Made by a program: the position numbers and the translations under genes
NCBI GenBank assembly: GCA_934436245.1
Contig: CAKSAM010000005.1
Coordinates: forward strand, 59,405-123,404
Direction: 5' to 3'
Source: an uncultured Acetatifactor sp.
Lineage (GTDB): Bacteria; Bacillota; Clostridia; Lachnospirales; Lachnospiraceae
DNA length: 64,000 bases
Notes under the pieces: generated by a model
The model's input: the letters and a program-made list of their open reading frames with translations, nothing else
What the model was told of the DNA's origin: nothing
Databases searched by the model: none
In this document: piece by piece, positions 1 to 8,282 of the stretch
How the letters are laid out: every line of letters begins with the position of its first letter
Position numbering within the stretch: position 1 is the first letter of the stretch

Positions 1-654
1 TCTGTCCTCATTGATCAGATAACCGCCAAAGCCCTGGATCCAGGCTGCTGCATTATAGGAAGTGGAATGCTGCTCTACAAATATATACTGATCTGCCGTG
101 GTCTCCTTCTTCATGAGCTCCAACAGTTCGTCCGTGGTCTCCGGTGCAGTCTCCATCAGATCCTTATTGTACAAAAACAGCAATGCTTCATAGTATAACG
201 GTAATTGATATTTGTCTCCCTGATACTCCCCGGCGCTTAACGTCATAGGGAGGAAATCCTCCAGATCATCCTCCGTCAACACATCGGTAATCGGAGACAG
301 GATTCCCATCTGTGCAAAGGTACCTACTTTATCATGCGCCCACATAAACATATCCGGCGCACTTTCCGGATCGTCACCCACTAATTTTAAGGCATCCGAC
401 ATATTTTCTTTTCTTTCAAAAGTAACTACAATCTCCGGTGCCAGTGCATCGACCTGCTTCTGTAACGTATCGGCAATAGTGGCATCCGCACAATGCCATA
501 CGGTAATATTCACCGGTTCTGTCGTCTGCGTATTCTGATTTTCCGTTGTCGTGGTTACATTACTTTCTGTATTTACGGTTGCCTCTGATCCGCATCCGCT
601 TAACATGGATACTACTAAAAGTGAACTGAGCAACATTGCAATTTTTTTCTTCAT
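1..654 (-). CDS. Extracellular solute-binding lipoprotein of a sugar ABC transporter (C-terminus cut by window edge)
   Basis: The protein captures a ligand outside the cell for an ABC importer whose permeases must lie beyond the window. It begins MKKKIAMLLSSLL and has a lipobox LSGC near residue 22, so it is a membrane-anchored lipoprotein. A Thr/Asn/Glu-rich linker follows, then a family-1-like binding-protein fold (ITVWH; DMFMWAHDKVG; QLPLYYEALLFLYNKDL). The start at 654 is supported by AAGGAGG just upstream. About 218 residues are present of the usual 420 or so. It is divergent from a LacI regulator, and a perfect AAAACGTTTT palindrome lies between its upstream region and its ribosome site, so LacI control is likely. 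A maltose or oligosaccharide ligand is an inference from family resemblance. Confidence 0.85.
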   Translation of the reverse strand, partial: MKKKIAMLLSSLLVVSMLSGCGSEATVNTESNVTTTTENQNTQTTEPVNITVWHCADATIADTLQKQVDALAPEIVVTFERKENMSDALKLVGDDPESAPDMFMWAHDKVGTFAQMGILSPITDVLTEDDLEDFLPMTLSAGEYQGDKYQLPLYYEALLFLYNKDLMETAPETTDELLELMKKETTADQYIFVEQHSTSYNAAAWIQGFGGYLINEDR

Positions 655-671
655 AGCTTCCTCCTTTTGAT

Positions 672-681
672 AAAACGTTTT
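672..681. promoter_or_regulatory. Candidate LacI-family operator in front of the binding-protein gene
   Basis: Perfect palindrome AAAACGTTTT with the central CG typical of LacI/GalR operators. It sits directly upstream of the Shine-Dalgarno sequence of the minus-strand lipoprotein gene, in the divergent gap with the lacI-type gene. A second related site is at 812-819. Confidence 0.5.
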
Positions 682-811
682 TCTACTTTTATAAAACACA
701 GCGCTATGTTTAAAAAGTATTGAATCTTCTTTGCGAATTCGATATACTAAAAATAGCAGACCGCCTGCAAAATAGCAACGAAACAGCCCATAAAAAATGC
801 ACAATTTACGC

Positions 812-819
812 AAACGTTT
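812..819. promoter_or_regulatory. Candidate LacI-family operator in front of the regulator gene
   Basis: AAACGTTT palindrome inside CAAACGTTTTACC, about 20 bases before the regulator's start codon. It shares its core with the site at 672-681, which suggests autoregulation as well as control of the divergent transporter. Confidence 0.45.
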
Positions 820-838
820 TACCAATGGAGGATCTCAG

Positions 839-1867
839 ATGGCAGCAACGATCAAGGATGTAGCCAAAAAAGCCAATGTATCTATTTCCACAGTCAGCCG
901 GGTACTGAGCAATCAGATGCATGTCTCTTCTTCCACTTATAAACGAATCCAGGATGCCGTAGCCGAATTGAATTACATTCCCAATTCTTCCGCAGTATCT
1001 TTGGTGAAAAAAAGCAGCATGACAATCCTCTATGCTGACAGTTTTTACAAAGGACGCCCCTATGAAAATCCCCATATGTTCGATATTATTTCCGGTTCTT
1101 CCCATGAAGTACGTAAAAAAGGATATTTTCTAGGATTGTTGGATCTGGATCATTCCAAAGAAAAAGCAGAAGGGCAGATCATAACTGCCATCCAGTCTAA
1201 AAAAGCAGATGGCATTCTGATAAACGGCTATTATGTAACTTCTGCCATTGAAAAAATACTGTTGGCAACTGATTTCCCTCACATTTGCATTGGAAAACCG
1301 TCCTTTGATTCTATGCTGTCCTGGATCGATACCAATCACTCTCTGTCATCCAATCTGGCGATCACGCATCTGGTCTCGCTTGGGCATAAAAAAATTGCCT
1401 TCGTCGGAGGTTCCGACAAAGACAATATTTATAAAGATCGCTTTCTTGGGTACCGTCTGTCTCTGGAGCGCAACAATCTCTCACCCCAGGATGATTATGT
1501 CATCCCTACTTCTTCCAATCTGGAAGAGATCATCCGGCGCACCACAGAACTTCTGCGATTACCGGATCCTCCTGACAGCATTCTGTGTTTCAACAGTCTG
1601 ATCGCCGTAGGTGTCATCCAGGCAATCAGACTGTGTCAGATGCGCGTTCCGGAGGATATTTCCATTGTCTCCTTCGACAACTACCCTTATGCACCTCTGA
1701 TCACACCATCTCTGACCGTCGTGGATATTGATATGTACAGTCTTGGCACCCGTGCCGGAGCATCTCTGCTGAAAAAGATACAGAACCCGGAGATGCTGAT
1801 CCAGACCTATACTGCCCTGCCACATCTGATCCAACGGGACAGCACGGTGTCACACTGCGATCTGTAA
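839..1867 (+). CDS. LacI/GalR-family transcriptional regulator
   Basis: Predicted sugar-responsive DNA-binding repressor. The N-terminus MAATIKDVAKKANVSISTV is the classic LacI helix-turn-helix, followed by a hinge helix (LNYIPNSSA) and a periplasmic-binding-protein-like effector domain ending near residue 340 (FDNYPYAPLITPSLTVV). The ATG at 839 is chosen over the upstream in-frame ATG at 797 because GGAGGA lies at the right distance before it and because the family begins with the HTH. It is 342 residues long, normal for the family. It is divergent from a sugar-binding lipoprotein gene; CG-centred palindromes at 672 and 812 are its probable operators. The effector cannot be read from the sequence. 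Confidence 0.93.
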   Translation: MAATIKDVAKKANVSISTVSRVLSNQMHVSSSTYKRIQDAVAELNYIPNSSAVSLVKKSSMTILYADSFYKGRPYENPHMFDIISGSSHEVRKKGYFLGLLDLDHSKEKAEGQIITAIQSKKADGILINGYYVTSAIEKILLATDFPHICIGKPSFDSMLSWIDTNHSLSSNLAITHLVSLGHKKIAFVGGSDKDNIYKDRFLGYRLSLERNNLSPQDDYVIPTSSNLEEIIRRTTELLRLPDPPDSILCFNSLIAVGVIQAIRLCQMRVPEDISIVSFDNYPYAPLITPSLTVVDIDMYSLGTRAGASLLKKIQNPEMLIQTYTALPHLIQRDSTVSHCDL

Positions 1868-1937
1868 ATCTATGCTGCCTGACGATAATGAATTACTGAA
1901 ATTTTCATATGTAGATACTATCTTTATTCTGCTCTTA

Positions 1938-2750
1938 TTACAGTAATGTATTCAGCTCCACAAATGCTCCGCCCTTGATCTCCACGCACTTGTCGCTGTT
2001 CAACTGCAGCCATACGCTGCAGGCGTTTGGATTGTATACCTTTTCATAATCTGCGGAGAACTGCAGGCGCTTTGCTGCATCCATGTAATCAATAATCTCG
2101 ATATTGGTGGCATACCAGATATCGTCTCTACCGCCCATGTATCTGCAGAAGTTCTCGATCACATCCCAGTTGTCATTGTTGTCAAACTCGTAGCTGTGTC
2201 CCCAGACATACATCAGCTTCAGGTATTGTCTCTTCTGGAAATTGGCAAAAAATTCTGCATACTCCATCAGCTTCGGGTCATCGTGATGACAGGTAGCATG
2301 CCACTCTAAAGGGTCCTTCGGCAGTGCAAAATCCGGAACCGTCTCTACGACTCTGGCATAAGCCACGCCCAGCTGACGGTACAGCTGCTTGATCTCCTCA
2401 CTGTAGGAGCCGTTGGGATACGCATGTCCTCTGACAATCTGTCCGGTCCATTTTTCCAGACCTTTTCGGTCTTCCAGCAGTTCCTCTGCCACCTCCACCA
2501 ACGGACATCTCTCAATGGTGGGATGGGTCATGGTATGAGTTGCAATTTCGTGTCCGTCATATAACCCTTCCATTTCCTCAAAGGTCATACGTGGACGTTC
2601 TCCTACCTGTCCATAATTCAGATTGAAGGTTCCTTTGATACCGTATTTGTTGAAAATACCGATCAGTCTCTTGTCCTGCATCTTGCCATCATCATAGCTC
2701 ATGGTCAGTGCTTTGGCTTTTCCGCCCGGAAAGCAGGTATATACTTTCAT
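1938..2750 (-). CDS. Polysaccharide deacetylase family protein (NodB-like)
   Basis: Predicted metal-dependent carbohydrate deacetylase. Motif 1 is seen as TMSYDDG near residue 20 (catalytic and metal-binding Asp pair) and motif 2 as THTMTHP near residue 73 (metal-binding histidines). A later RGHAYPNG segment matches the family's motif 3 region. There is no signal peptide, so it is either cytoplasmic or acts on an imported substrate. At 270 residues it is a single NodB domain with little else. AAAGAGG precedes the ATG at 2750. It stands alone, ending 70 bases from the LacI gene in a convergent arrangement. The substrate is unknown. Confidence 0.85.
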   Translation of the reverse strand: MKVYTCFPGGKAKALTMSYDDGKMQDKRLIGIFNKYGIKGTFNLNYGQVGERPRMTFEEMEGLYDGHEIATHTMTHPTIERCPLVEVAEELLEDRKGLEKWTGQIVRGHAYPNGSYSEEIKQLYRQLGVAYARVVETVPDFALPKDPLEWHATCHHDDPKLMEYAEFFANFQKRQYLKLMYVWGHSYEFDNNDNWDVIENFCRYMGGRDDIWYATNIEIIDYMDAAKRLQFSADYEKVYNPNACSVWLQLNSDKCVEIKGGAFVELNTLL

Positions 2751-2893
2751 CTTTTTCTGTCCTCTTTCTTATCATTCGCTTTTCTGCGCAGACTATGAAA
2801 GCCCGCAAAGCTATGATATTACGCCATCCTGATTTTTGCAAGAATTATATCACTGGCATTTGTCCTGCGAAGTGCAGAAAGCACTGCTGCAGC

Positions 2894-4051
2894 TCACCGC
2901 TTCTTCTGAGGAATTGTCCATGTTACAGCATCCGTTATCTTAAGAAATAATAATCCGGTAACTGCGTAGATCAGCATTGCAGTGGGATATCCGTTCGCTC
3001 CCATCTGACTGTTTACTGCATTCAGATAATAATAGGGGGGCAGCAGATATTGCAGCACCCGCAGATTCCTGATCGTAAAAAATACCGGACATATTACCAG
3101 CATCCCCAACATCAGGAAAGGAATACAGGCTCCCAGGCGGATTGCGGAACCGCATATTTTTTGAAAAATACAACAAAATACCATACTGTCCAGCACAAAA
3201 AGCGCCATGCACAATAGCTCCTGCCACAATGCTCCCAGAAGATTTGAACATGCCAGAGCAAAGACCACTGCCACTGCCACGGGAAGCATCGCCGCCAGTT
3301 CGTATACCCACAGGCATCTTCTTTTGTCCCGATCCGGCAGCATGTCCAATACTCCAAAGGAAATGTCTTTTAAGTAGAACATGTCAGCCGCCAGTCCGGC
3401 CAGAACAATCAGTATTGCCAGCATCCCTCGCAGTGGTGCTACAATATAGTTTTGCGATGGCATAGAGACATTTTCATATGCCATCTGAAATACTCTGCCA
3501 GCTCCTGCATTCACCTGATATAATTCGAACAGTTCTTTTTCCGTAATCGGTTGTACATCCCAATATTTTTTTACAAAATCCTGATAAACAGGATATACTA
3601 TATCATAATACATCGCTCCAAATAATTTAACTCTTGTCAGCTGCAGTACTACGGTATCCTCCTGTTCGATAATTTTGATGGGAGCAGTTCCTTCTGCATA
3701 CGGTTCTACAATATTCAACAGTTTTTCAAGATAATTGCTGCGAATCACCCATAAAGCATCTATTTTTCCGGTTTGTACCAGATTTCTTCCTTCGCTCTCG
3801 TCCCTTACTTCTGTAAATTTTATTACACTCGGCTCTGCAGTCAGGCGTTCTTTCAACGCCTGTGCCGCCGGATCCTCCGGTTCCTCCAGATATAATGCCA
3901 CATGCATTATCCCACTCTCATCTTCCGAGACTGTTTTCATGCCAAAGACCAGCAGTGGAATCAGCATCAATAATAATAGAAAAGCCGGCTTCTTAAAAAA
4001 TCGTTTTATCAGAAGCAGGAAATACAGCAGCCTGTATTTTTTATTTTTCAT
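2894..4051 (-). CDS. ABC-2 type exporter permease, second subunit
   Basis: Integral membrane protein of an ABC-2 exporter. One N-terminal membrane helix (about residues 15-35, FLLLLMLIPLLVFGM) is followed by an extracytoplasmic domain of about 150 residues. A block of five to six helices in the C-terminal half (ILIVLAGLAADMFYL onwards) completes it, the usual YhgE/DrrB-like layout. The ATG at 4051 overlaps the stop of the preceding permease gene as ATGA, showing translational coupling; in-frame ATGs further upstream lie inside that gene. It is the last of four coupled genes starting at 8123. The substrate is unknown; drugs, lipids and peptides are all possible. Confidence 0.8.
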   Translation of the reverse strand: MKNKKYRLLYFLLLIKRFFKKPAFLLLLMLIPLLVFGMKTVSEDESGIMHVALYLEEPEDPAAQALKERLTAEPSVIKFTEVRDESEGRNLVQTGKIDALWVIRSNYLEKLLNIVEPYAEGTAPIKIIEQEDTVVLQLTRVKLFGAMYYDIVYPVYQDFVKKYWDVQPITEKELFELYQVNAGAGRVFQMAYENVSMPSQNYIVAPLRGMLAILIVLAGLAADMFYLKDISFGVLDMLPDRDKRRCLWVYELAAMLPVAVAVVFALACSNLLGALWQELLCMALFVLDSMVFCCIFQKICGSAIRLGACIPFLMLGMLVICPVFFTIRNLRVLQYLLPPYYYLNAVNSQMGANGYPTAMLIYAVTGLLFLKITDAVTWTIPQKKR

Positions 4052-5280
4052 ATCGTTCGCCTCTTTCTGATCCATACCGCCAATCCCAGAAAAAGACACA
4101 GATATCCTGTCAGAATCAGGCTTTCTTCCCATGGGATCTGGTTTTTTATACACTTAAATCCATACTGTAATGCAGTCCCGGAGGGAAGATAGTACGCAAA
4201 TCTTTGAATGCTTTCCGGGAAATAGTCCACCGGATACAGGCATCCCGACAAATATCCCAGTCCCAGTCCAACAATAAACTGCAACAGTACCCCACTGATC
4301 ATATCTGAAATCACTTCATATAAGAAAAATTGTAGTGCAGCTATTACAGCAGCCGCAGGAATTATTTTACAGAAAAATGCAAGCATTCCCCTGACAGGTT
4401 CCATCTCCCATTCAGGCAATTGCAGTCCTGTCACCCGGAACACTGCCTGAAGCGGCAGGATCATTAGAAACATTGTTCCGAGCATTAACAACAGATAAGC
4501 GGTATATTCTGCCAGAATCTGTTTCCATATTCCCAGTCCCCGTGACTGAAGCACACGGCACAATGCCCAGTCTCTTTTTATAAACAGCGAACTACTGGTA
4601 ATTCCCCATAGCAGAAGATATAAAATTAGAAGTCCTACAAAATAATAACTTTTCAAAGACAATTCATTTCCCCATCCGCAAACAATAACATCATAAAGTT
4701 TGGTACGGTCAAGGAAAATATTAATATATTGAAAGCATACGTTGTCCGTCAGTTCTACGGGATCCTCTTCTATCGGATACCGGGTCCATACATTCCAGAC
4801 ACCCATAATCCCTTTTTGAGTTTCTGCAACAGCCTGATCTATCTCCGGTACCAGTTCCTGCAACAGAATCGTTCCCAGCCCTGCTCCATCATTACTGGTA
4901 GCATAAAGGATGGGCACCTCTTCTCCTCTGTTGAAACGTTCCACGAAGTCATCCGGAAGGACAATGTAGGCAGATAGTTTTCCTGCCTCCAGCTTCTCCG
5001 ATGCTTCCTTTCTTGACATCACCTTAAAGTCTATTGTGTAGCGCATCGTGTCCATTTGTTGCAACGCCACAAGTCCCAGCCGGAGATATGGCTGCTCCAT
5101 ATCTCCGACTACACCGACTTCCACCTTCTGTTTTCTATCAGATTTTTCTTCCTTTGACTGCATCGCCGAAGCCAGCAGCAATAAGCAGGCAGTAAACAGA
5201 AGCGTCATCCCTGCTACAAACGGAAAGACCTGCGCTATCCTCTTCCACTGACAGATAAAATAATTTTTTAATCTATCCAT
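4048..5280 (-). CDS. ABC-2 type exporter permease, first subunit
   Basis: Same architecture as its downstream neighbour: an N-terminal helix near residues 18-40 (PFVAGMTLLFTACLLLLASAM), an extracytoplasmic region to about residue 215, then a C-terminal membrane block including GLLILYLLLWGITSSSLF and a conserved SGCLYPVDYFPESIQ loop typical of ABC2 membrane domains. The two permeases probably form a heterodimer. The gene starts 9 bases after the ATPase stop and overlaps the next gene by 4 bases, so it is part of one translational unit. Confidence 0.82.
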   Translation of the reverse strand: MDRLKNYFICQWKRIAQVFPFVAGMTLLFTACLLLLASAMQSKEEKSDRKQKVEVGVVGDMEQPYLRLGLVALQQMDTMRYTIDFKVMSRKEASEKLEAGKLSAYIVLPDDFVERFNRGEEVPILYATSNDGAGLGTILLQELVPEIDQAVAETQKGIMGVWNVWTRYPIEEDPVELTDNVCFQYINIFLDRTKLYDVIVCGWGNELSLKSYYFVGLLILYLLLWGITSSSLFIKRDWALCRVLQSRGLGIWKQILAEYTAYLLLMLGTMFLMILPLQAVFRVTGLQLPEWEMEPVRGMLAFFCKIIPAAAVIAALQFFLYEVISDMISGVLLQFIVGLGLGYLSGCLYPVDYFPESIQRFAYYLPSGTALQYGFKCIKNQIPWEESLILTGYLCLFLGLAVWIRKRRTI

Positions 5281-5289
5281 AACAGCTGC

Positions 5290-5982
5290 CTACAGCCTTT
5301 CCACTAATTCATGAAGATTTCCGTTATATGTATAAGGCGTCAGTCTGCCATCCTTCAGAATATACCAGGCATCACACAATCCCAGTTCCTGTACATCATG
5401 TGTTGCCAGCAGAATACTGCCTCCCTGTTCCCGGAATTTCATAAGGTAGTTCCCGATATTTTCTTTGCAAGCAAGGTCCAGTGCGGCAGACGGCTCATCC
5501 AACAGCAATATTTTCGGATGATCTGCCACAGCGCAGCCAATGGATAGTCTTTTTTTCATACCGCCGGACATTTTCCTTACAGGAGTTTTTAAAAATTCAG
5601 GAATCCCCAACATTTTTAAAACACCTTCATCCAATTCCTTTATTAGCTCTTTTTTATCATACCACAGGCGAAGATTATCCCATGCCGTGAGTTCATCCAT
5701 CAAAGGATTCCCCTGCGGCACATATCCTACAAGCTCTCTTCTCCTTTTTTCTGCAGAAAATAAATCGGTTCCTTCCCACAGGAAAGAACCGTTATCAGCT
5801 CTCTGCACTCCTGCCAATATAGAGAGGAGTGTGGACTTTCCACTGCCGTTACCGCCAAGGATTCCCACACAGTTCCCCTCCCGGAGGTCAAAACTGACCT
5901 CCGACAGGACTACTTTTTTCTTATACTTTTTTGTATCTGTCTGATTTCTATCATAATCCGTCAAACAACCTCTGAATGTCAT
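5290..5982 (-). CDS. ABC transporter ATP-binding protein
   Basis: Nucleotide-binding subunit powering the two downstream permeases. Walker A is GGNGSGKST near residue 43, the Q-loop region is YVPQGNP, the signature is MSGGMKKRLSIG, Walker B is ILLLDEPSAALD, and the switch histidine is in LATHD. It is 230 residues, usual for a single ABC domain. The start codon at 5980-5982 overlaps the stop of the zinc-ribbon gene by one base (TAATG) and no good Shine-Dalgarno is seen, so translation is probably re-initiated from the upstream gene. This ties the exporter to the zinc-ribbon protein. Confidence 0.95.
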   Translation of the reverse strand: MTFRGCLTDYDRNQTDTKKYKKKVVLSEVSFDLREGNCVGILGGNGSGKSTLLSILAGVQRADNGSFLWEGTDLFSAEKRRRELVGYVPQGNPLMDELTAWDNLRLWYDKKELIKELDEGVLKMLGIPEFLKTPVRKMSGGMKKRLSIGCAVADHPKILLLDEPSAALDLACKENIGNYLMKFREQGGSILLATHDVQELGLCDAWYILKDGRLTPYTYNGNLHELVERL

Positions 5983-8123
5983 TAAAACATGTAATACAGA
6001 TTCTGCATCAGTTCATCCGCATCCATATCGCTGATCTCATCCAATGCATCTACAACCACGTAGGGCAGATCCAGCTTGTCCAGCTTTTTAATCAGACCGG
6101 ACATATCCACGGTATCCCAATAATCTGCAAAATCATCATCATCCTCTACAATAATAGCCTTTTTGCCAGAAGGTATGGATGCTTTCTTGCCATTTTCCTG
6201 TTTTATAGATGCACTTATGGTTCCCCATTTATCCTTATCTTCCTTGACGCTGAGTGATGCTTTTGCATCTTTGCTGCTCATGGAGACATCCAGGTCAAAT
6301 TCCAGGTCTGACAGCATGGATGAAGCACTCGACATTCCTATTAGTCTGCTGATACCGGAGGATGCTTTTACTGTAAATTCTCCATTCAGATATCCTTTCT
6401 TCAGCTCGTCGATATCAAATCTTTTAGCAGTGATATCTACCAGTTTTGCTCCGTTATACTCGACTGTGAAATCACCATTCAGCTTGCTTCCGCTGTCCTT
6501 ACCTGTTCCGGTAATGGCAAATTCTCCATCATTTCCTGTATATGCTAATTTCAGGCCAAACTTACCGCCCTTATGAGGATTCAGCAGTTCTATTCTGTTA
6601 TTATAGTACTCGAAGCTTCTTCCTCTGATGACGCCTCTGCTATCCACATACACATTCATTTCTATCGAATAGCCGTTATTGTAAGCCAGTTCCTTGGCAC
6701 CTCTCTTGAGTTGATCACAATAATCCTGAAACTCGCTGTATACTTCATCGCTGTCAATTTCAGGCATTCCGTCCAACTGCTGTGCCTCTAATTCCTTGCA
6801 GAGATCTTCTATGATCTTCTTGACTTCTTTGTCATCCTTTAACTGTTCTGCTACTGCCTTAATGACCTTTGCCAGGGTATCTCCGTCCAGAGTTACTTTT
6901 AACATTGTGCAGGACTGGGTGATTCCCTCTGCCCTCAATGTTTTACCTTTCTTGATGCTTACATCATCAACACAGCTCAAAGCCGTCACAAAATATTTTT
7001 CTGCCAGTTTCTGCACCTGTCTTTCTTCCGGCAGTCTCTCACAGATAGCCTTCAGGACTTCCATAGCCTGTTCATTTTCTTCTGCATCTCCCATATCATA
7101 TCCATAGTATCCCATAGACGGAACCGACGCTCCTTCTACTCCCAAATATGTCTTGGAGATCTCCGGAATTGCAAAATACATGGCACCATTTTCCATATCC
7201 ATAATAAGATCCAATGTTACCAGATCCTGCTTATCCAGATTCAATCCGATCGTGGTCTGCATTACATTGTCCTTGGAATACGCTTCGTAAGAAACTGTTC
7301 CCTTGGAAAACCAGGACATATCTACTCCCGCTGCCCCGGCAAGGCTCAGCATGTCCTGACCTGCCTCATCCAGACTTACGGACACTTCACCACTGACACC
7401 TGTATCATAAACCTTCATGGACTTCAGAAAATAATTCGCATAAATACTTGCTGCAGAATCTGCGGTTTCTTTTGCCGTCTTCTTCTCAACCCACTGATAA
7501 TACTTTTCCGGGGACGAGAAAGTTCTTCTTACCACATTGGAAAGTAATGCCCAGTTGGCAATCAGAAGAACTGCCACCAGTACAACTGCCGCTGCTGCCC
7601 CACCGATTATTGCCAGCTTTTTCTTGTCGGTAGGAAGCTCGGGAAATTTCCGTTTATTGGGTTCTTTTGCCGAAGCTGCAGTCTGATTATACGTTGTATT
7701 CTGATTGTATGCTGTATTTTGGCCGTATGCCGTGTTCTGGCCATAAGCCGTGTTCTGACCATAGGCCGTGTTCTGTCCATAGGCCGTGTTCTGTCCATAG
7801 GCCGTGTTCTGTCCGTACGCCATGTTCTGTCCATAGGTTACATTCTGATTATATGCCGTACTCTGTTCCTGCGTTACCTTCTGCGCAGGTGTTTCATTTT
7901 GTACCGGTGCTGCCTCCTGTGCAGGTGTTTCATTCTGTACCGGTGCTGCCTCCTGTGCAGGTGTTTCATTCTGTACCGGTGCTGCCTCCTGTGCAGATGT
8001 TTCATTCTGTACCGGTGCTGTCTCCTGTACAGAATTTACAGTCTCCTCTGGTGCTTTGCTGCCACAATTGGGGCAAAATAAATCGCCAGGCAATATCTCA
8101 CAACCACAGTTAGTACATTTCAT
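5982..8123 (-). CDS. Zinc-ribbon membrane protein with tandem repeats and large extracytoplasmic domain
   Basis: The N-terminus MKCTNCGCEILPGDLFCPNCG is a CxxC...CxxC zinc ribbon. Residues 34-81 are four 12-residue repeats (EAAPVQNETPAQ type), and residues 90-149 are ten 6-residue repeats (AYGQNT type). A Lys-rich stretch and one membrane helix follow at about 167-190, then about 520 residues of probably extracytoplasmic sequence rich in Lys, Asp and Gly. The family (zinc ribbon plus single helix plus unknown exterior domain) is common in Lachnospiraceae, with unknown function. It is the first gene of a four-gene coupled operon with an ABC exporter, so it may sense or gate export. GGGGAGGA supports the ATG at 8123. 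Confidence 0.75.
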   Translation of the reverse strand: MKCTNCGCEILPGDLFCPNCGSKAPEETVNSVQETAPVQNETSAQEAAPVQNETPAQEAAPVQNETPAQEAAPVQNETPAQKVTQEQSTAYNQNVTYGQNMAYGQNTAYGQNTAYGQNTAYGQNTAYGQNTAYGQNTAYNQNTTYNQTAASAKEPNKRKFPELPTDKKKLAIIGGAAAAVVLVAVLLIANWALLSNVVRRTFSSPEKYYQWVEKKTAKETADSAASIYANYFLKSMKVYDTGVSGEVSVSLDEAGQDMLSLAGAAGVDMSWFSKGTVSYEAYSKDNVMQTTIGLNLDKQDLVTLDLIMDMENGAMYFAIPEISKTYLGVEGASVPSMGYYGYDMGDAEENEQAMEVLKAICERLPEERQVQKLAEKYFVTALSCVDDVSIKKGKTLRAEGITQSCTMLKVTLDGDTLAKVIKAVAEQLKDDKEVKKIIEDLCKELEAQQLDGMPEIDSDEVYSEFQDYCDQLKRGAKELAYNNGYSIEMNVYVDSRGVIRGRSFEYYNNRIELLNPHKGGKFGLKLAYTGNDGEFAITGTGKDSGSKLNGDFTVEYNGAKLVDITAKRFDIDELKKGYLNGEFTVKASSGISRLIGMSSASSMLSDLEFDLDVSMSSKDAKASLSVKEDKDKWGTISASIKQENGKKASIPSGKKAIIVEDDDDFADYWDTVDMSGLIKKLDKLDLPYVVVDALDEISDMDADELMQNLYYMF
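7677..7856 (-). repeat. Ten 18-bp in-frame tandem repeats (AYGQNT-type)
   Basis: Direct 18-bp repeats encoding the hexapeptide A/T-Y-G/N-Q-N-T. Six consecutive units are identical at protein level and the outer ones are diverged. The unit multiplies in frame inside the zinc-ribbon membrane protein and is likely to vary in copy number between strains. Confidence 0.9.
7881..8024 (-). repeat. Four 36-bp in-frame tandem repeats (EAAPVQNETPAQ-type)
   Basis: Four direct repeats of 36 bp between the zinc ribbon and the hexapeptide array; the DNA units are nearly identical, which implies recent expansion. They form a Pro/Glu/Gln-rich cytoplasmic spacer. Confidence 0.9.
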
Positions 8124-8225
8124 CTTATGTCCTCCCCATTAGTTTTCCAAAATTTTATACACGTTTACACGTCATATTCTCAATATTATTACTTTAGGCA
8201 CCTCTATGTCAACAGAATATGACAA

Positions 8226-8258
8226 TTCTCCTTAAATTCTCCTTAAATTCTCCTTAAT
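8226..8258. repeat. Three 11-bp tandem repeats TTCTCCTTAAA
   Basis: Three back-to-back copies, the last ending in T. Read on the minus strand they are three AAGGAG-like cores, but they lie upstream of the aldo/keto reductase stop, not before a start codon, so no translational role is claimed. Confidence 0.8.
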
Positions 8259-8282
8259 TTATGAAAAATATGCCTGCTCTTC

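Noticed and set aside
7667..8113. Open frames of 120-148 codons opposite the repeat arrays
   Set aside because: They are frame shadows of the 18-bp and 36-bp repeats of the zinc-ribbon gene, with repetitive low-complexity translation and no ribosome site.
8226..8258. Triple AAGGAG cores as ribosome sites for a hidden gene
   Set aside because: No start codon with an open frame follows at a suitable distance on the minus strand other than the end of the aldo/keto reductase region.
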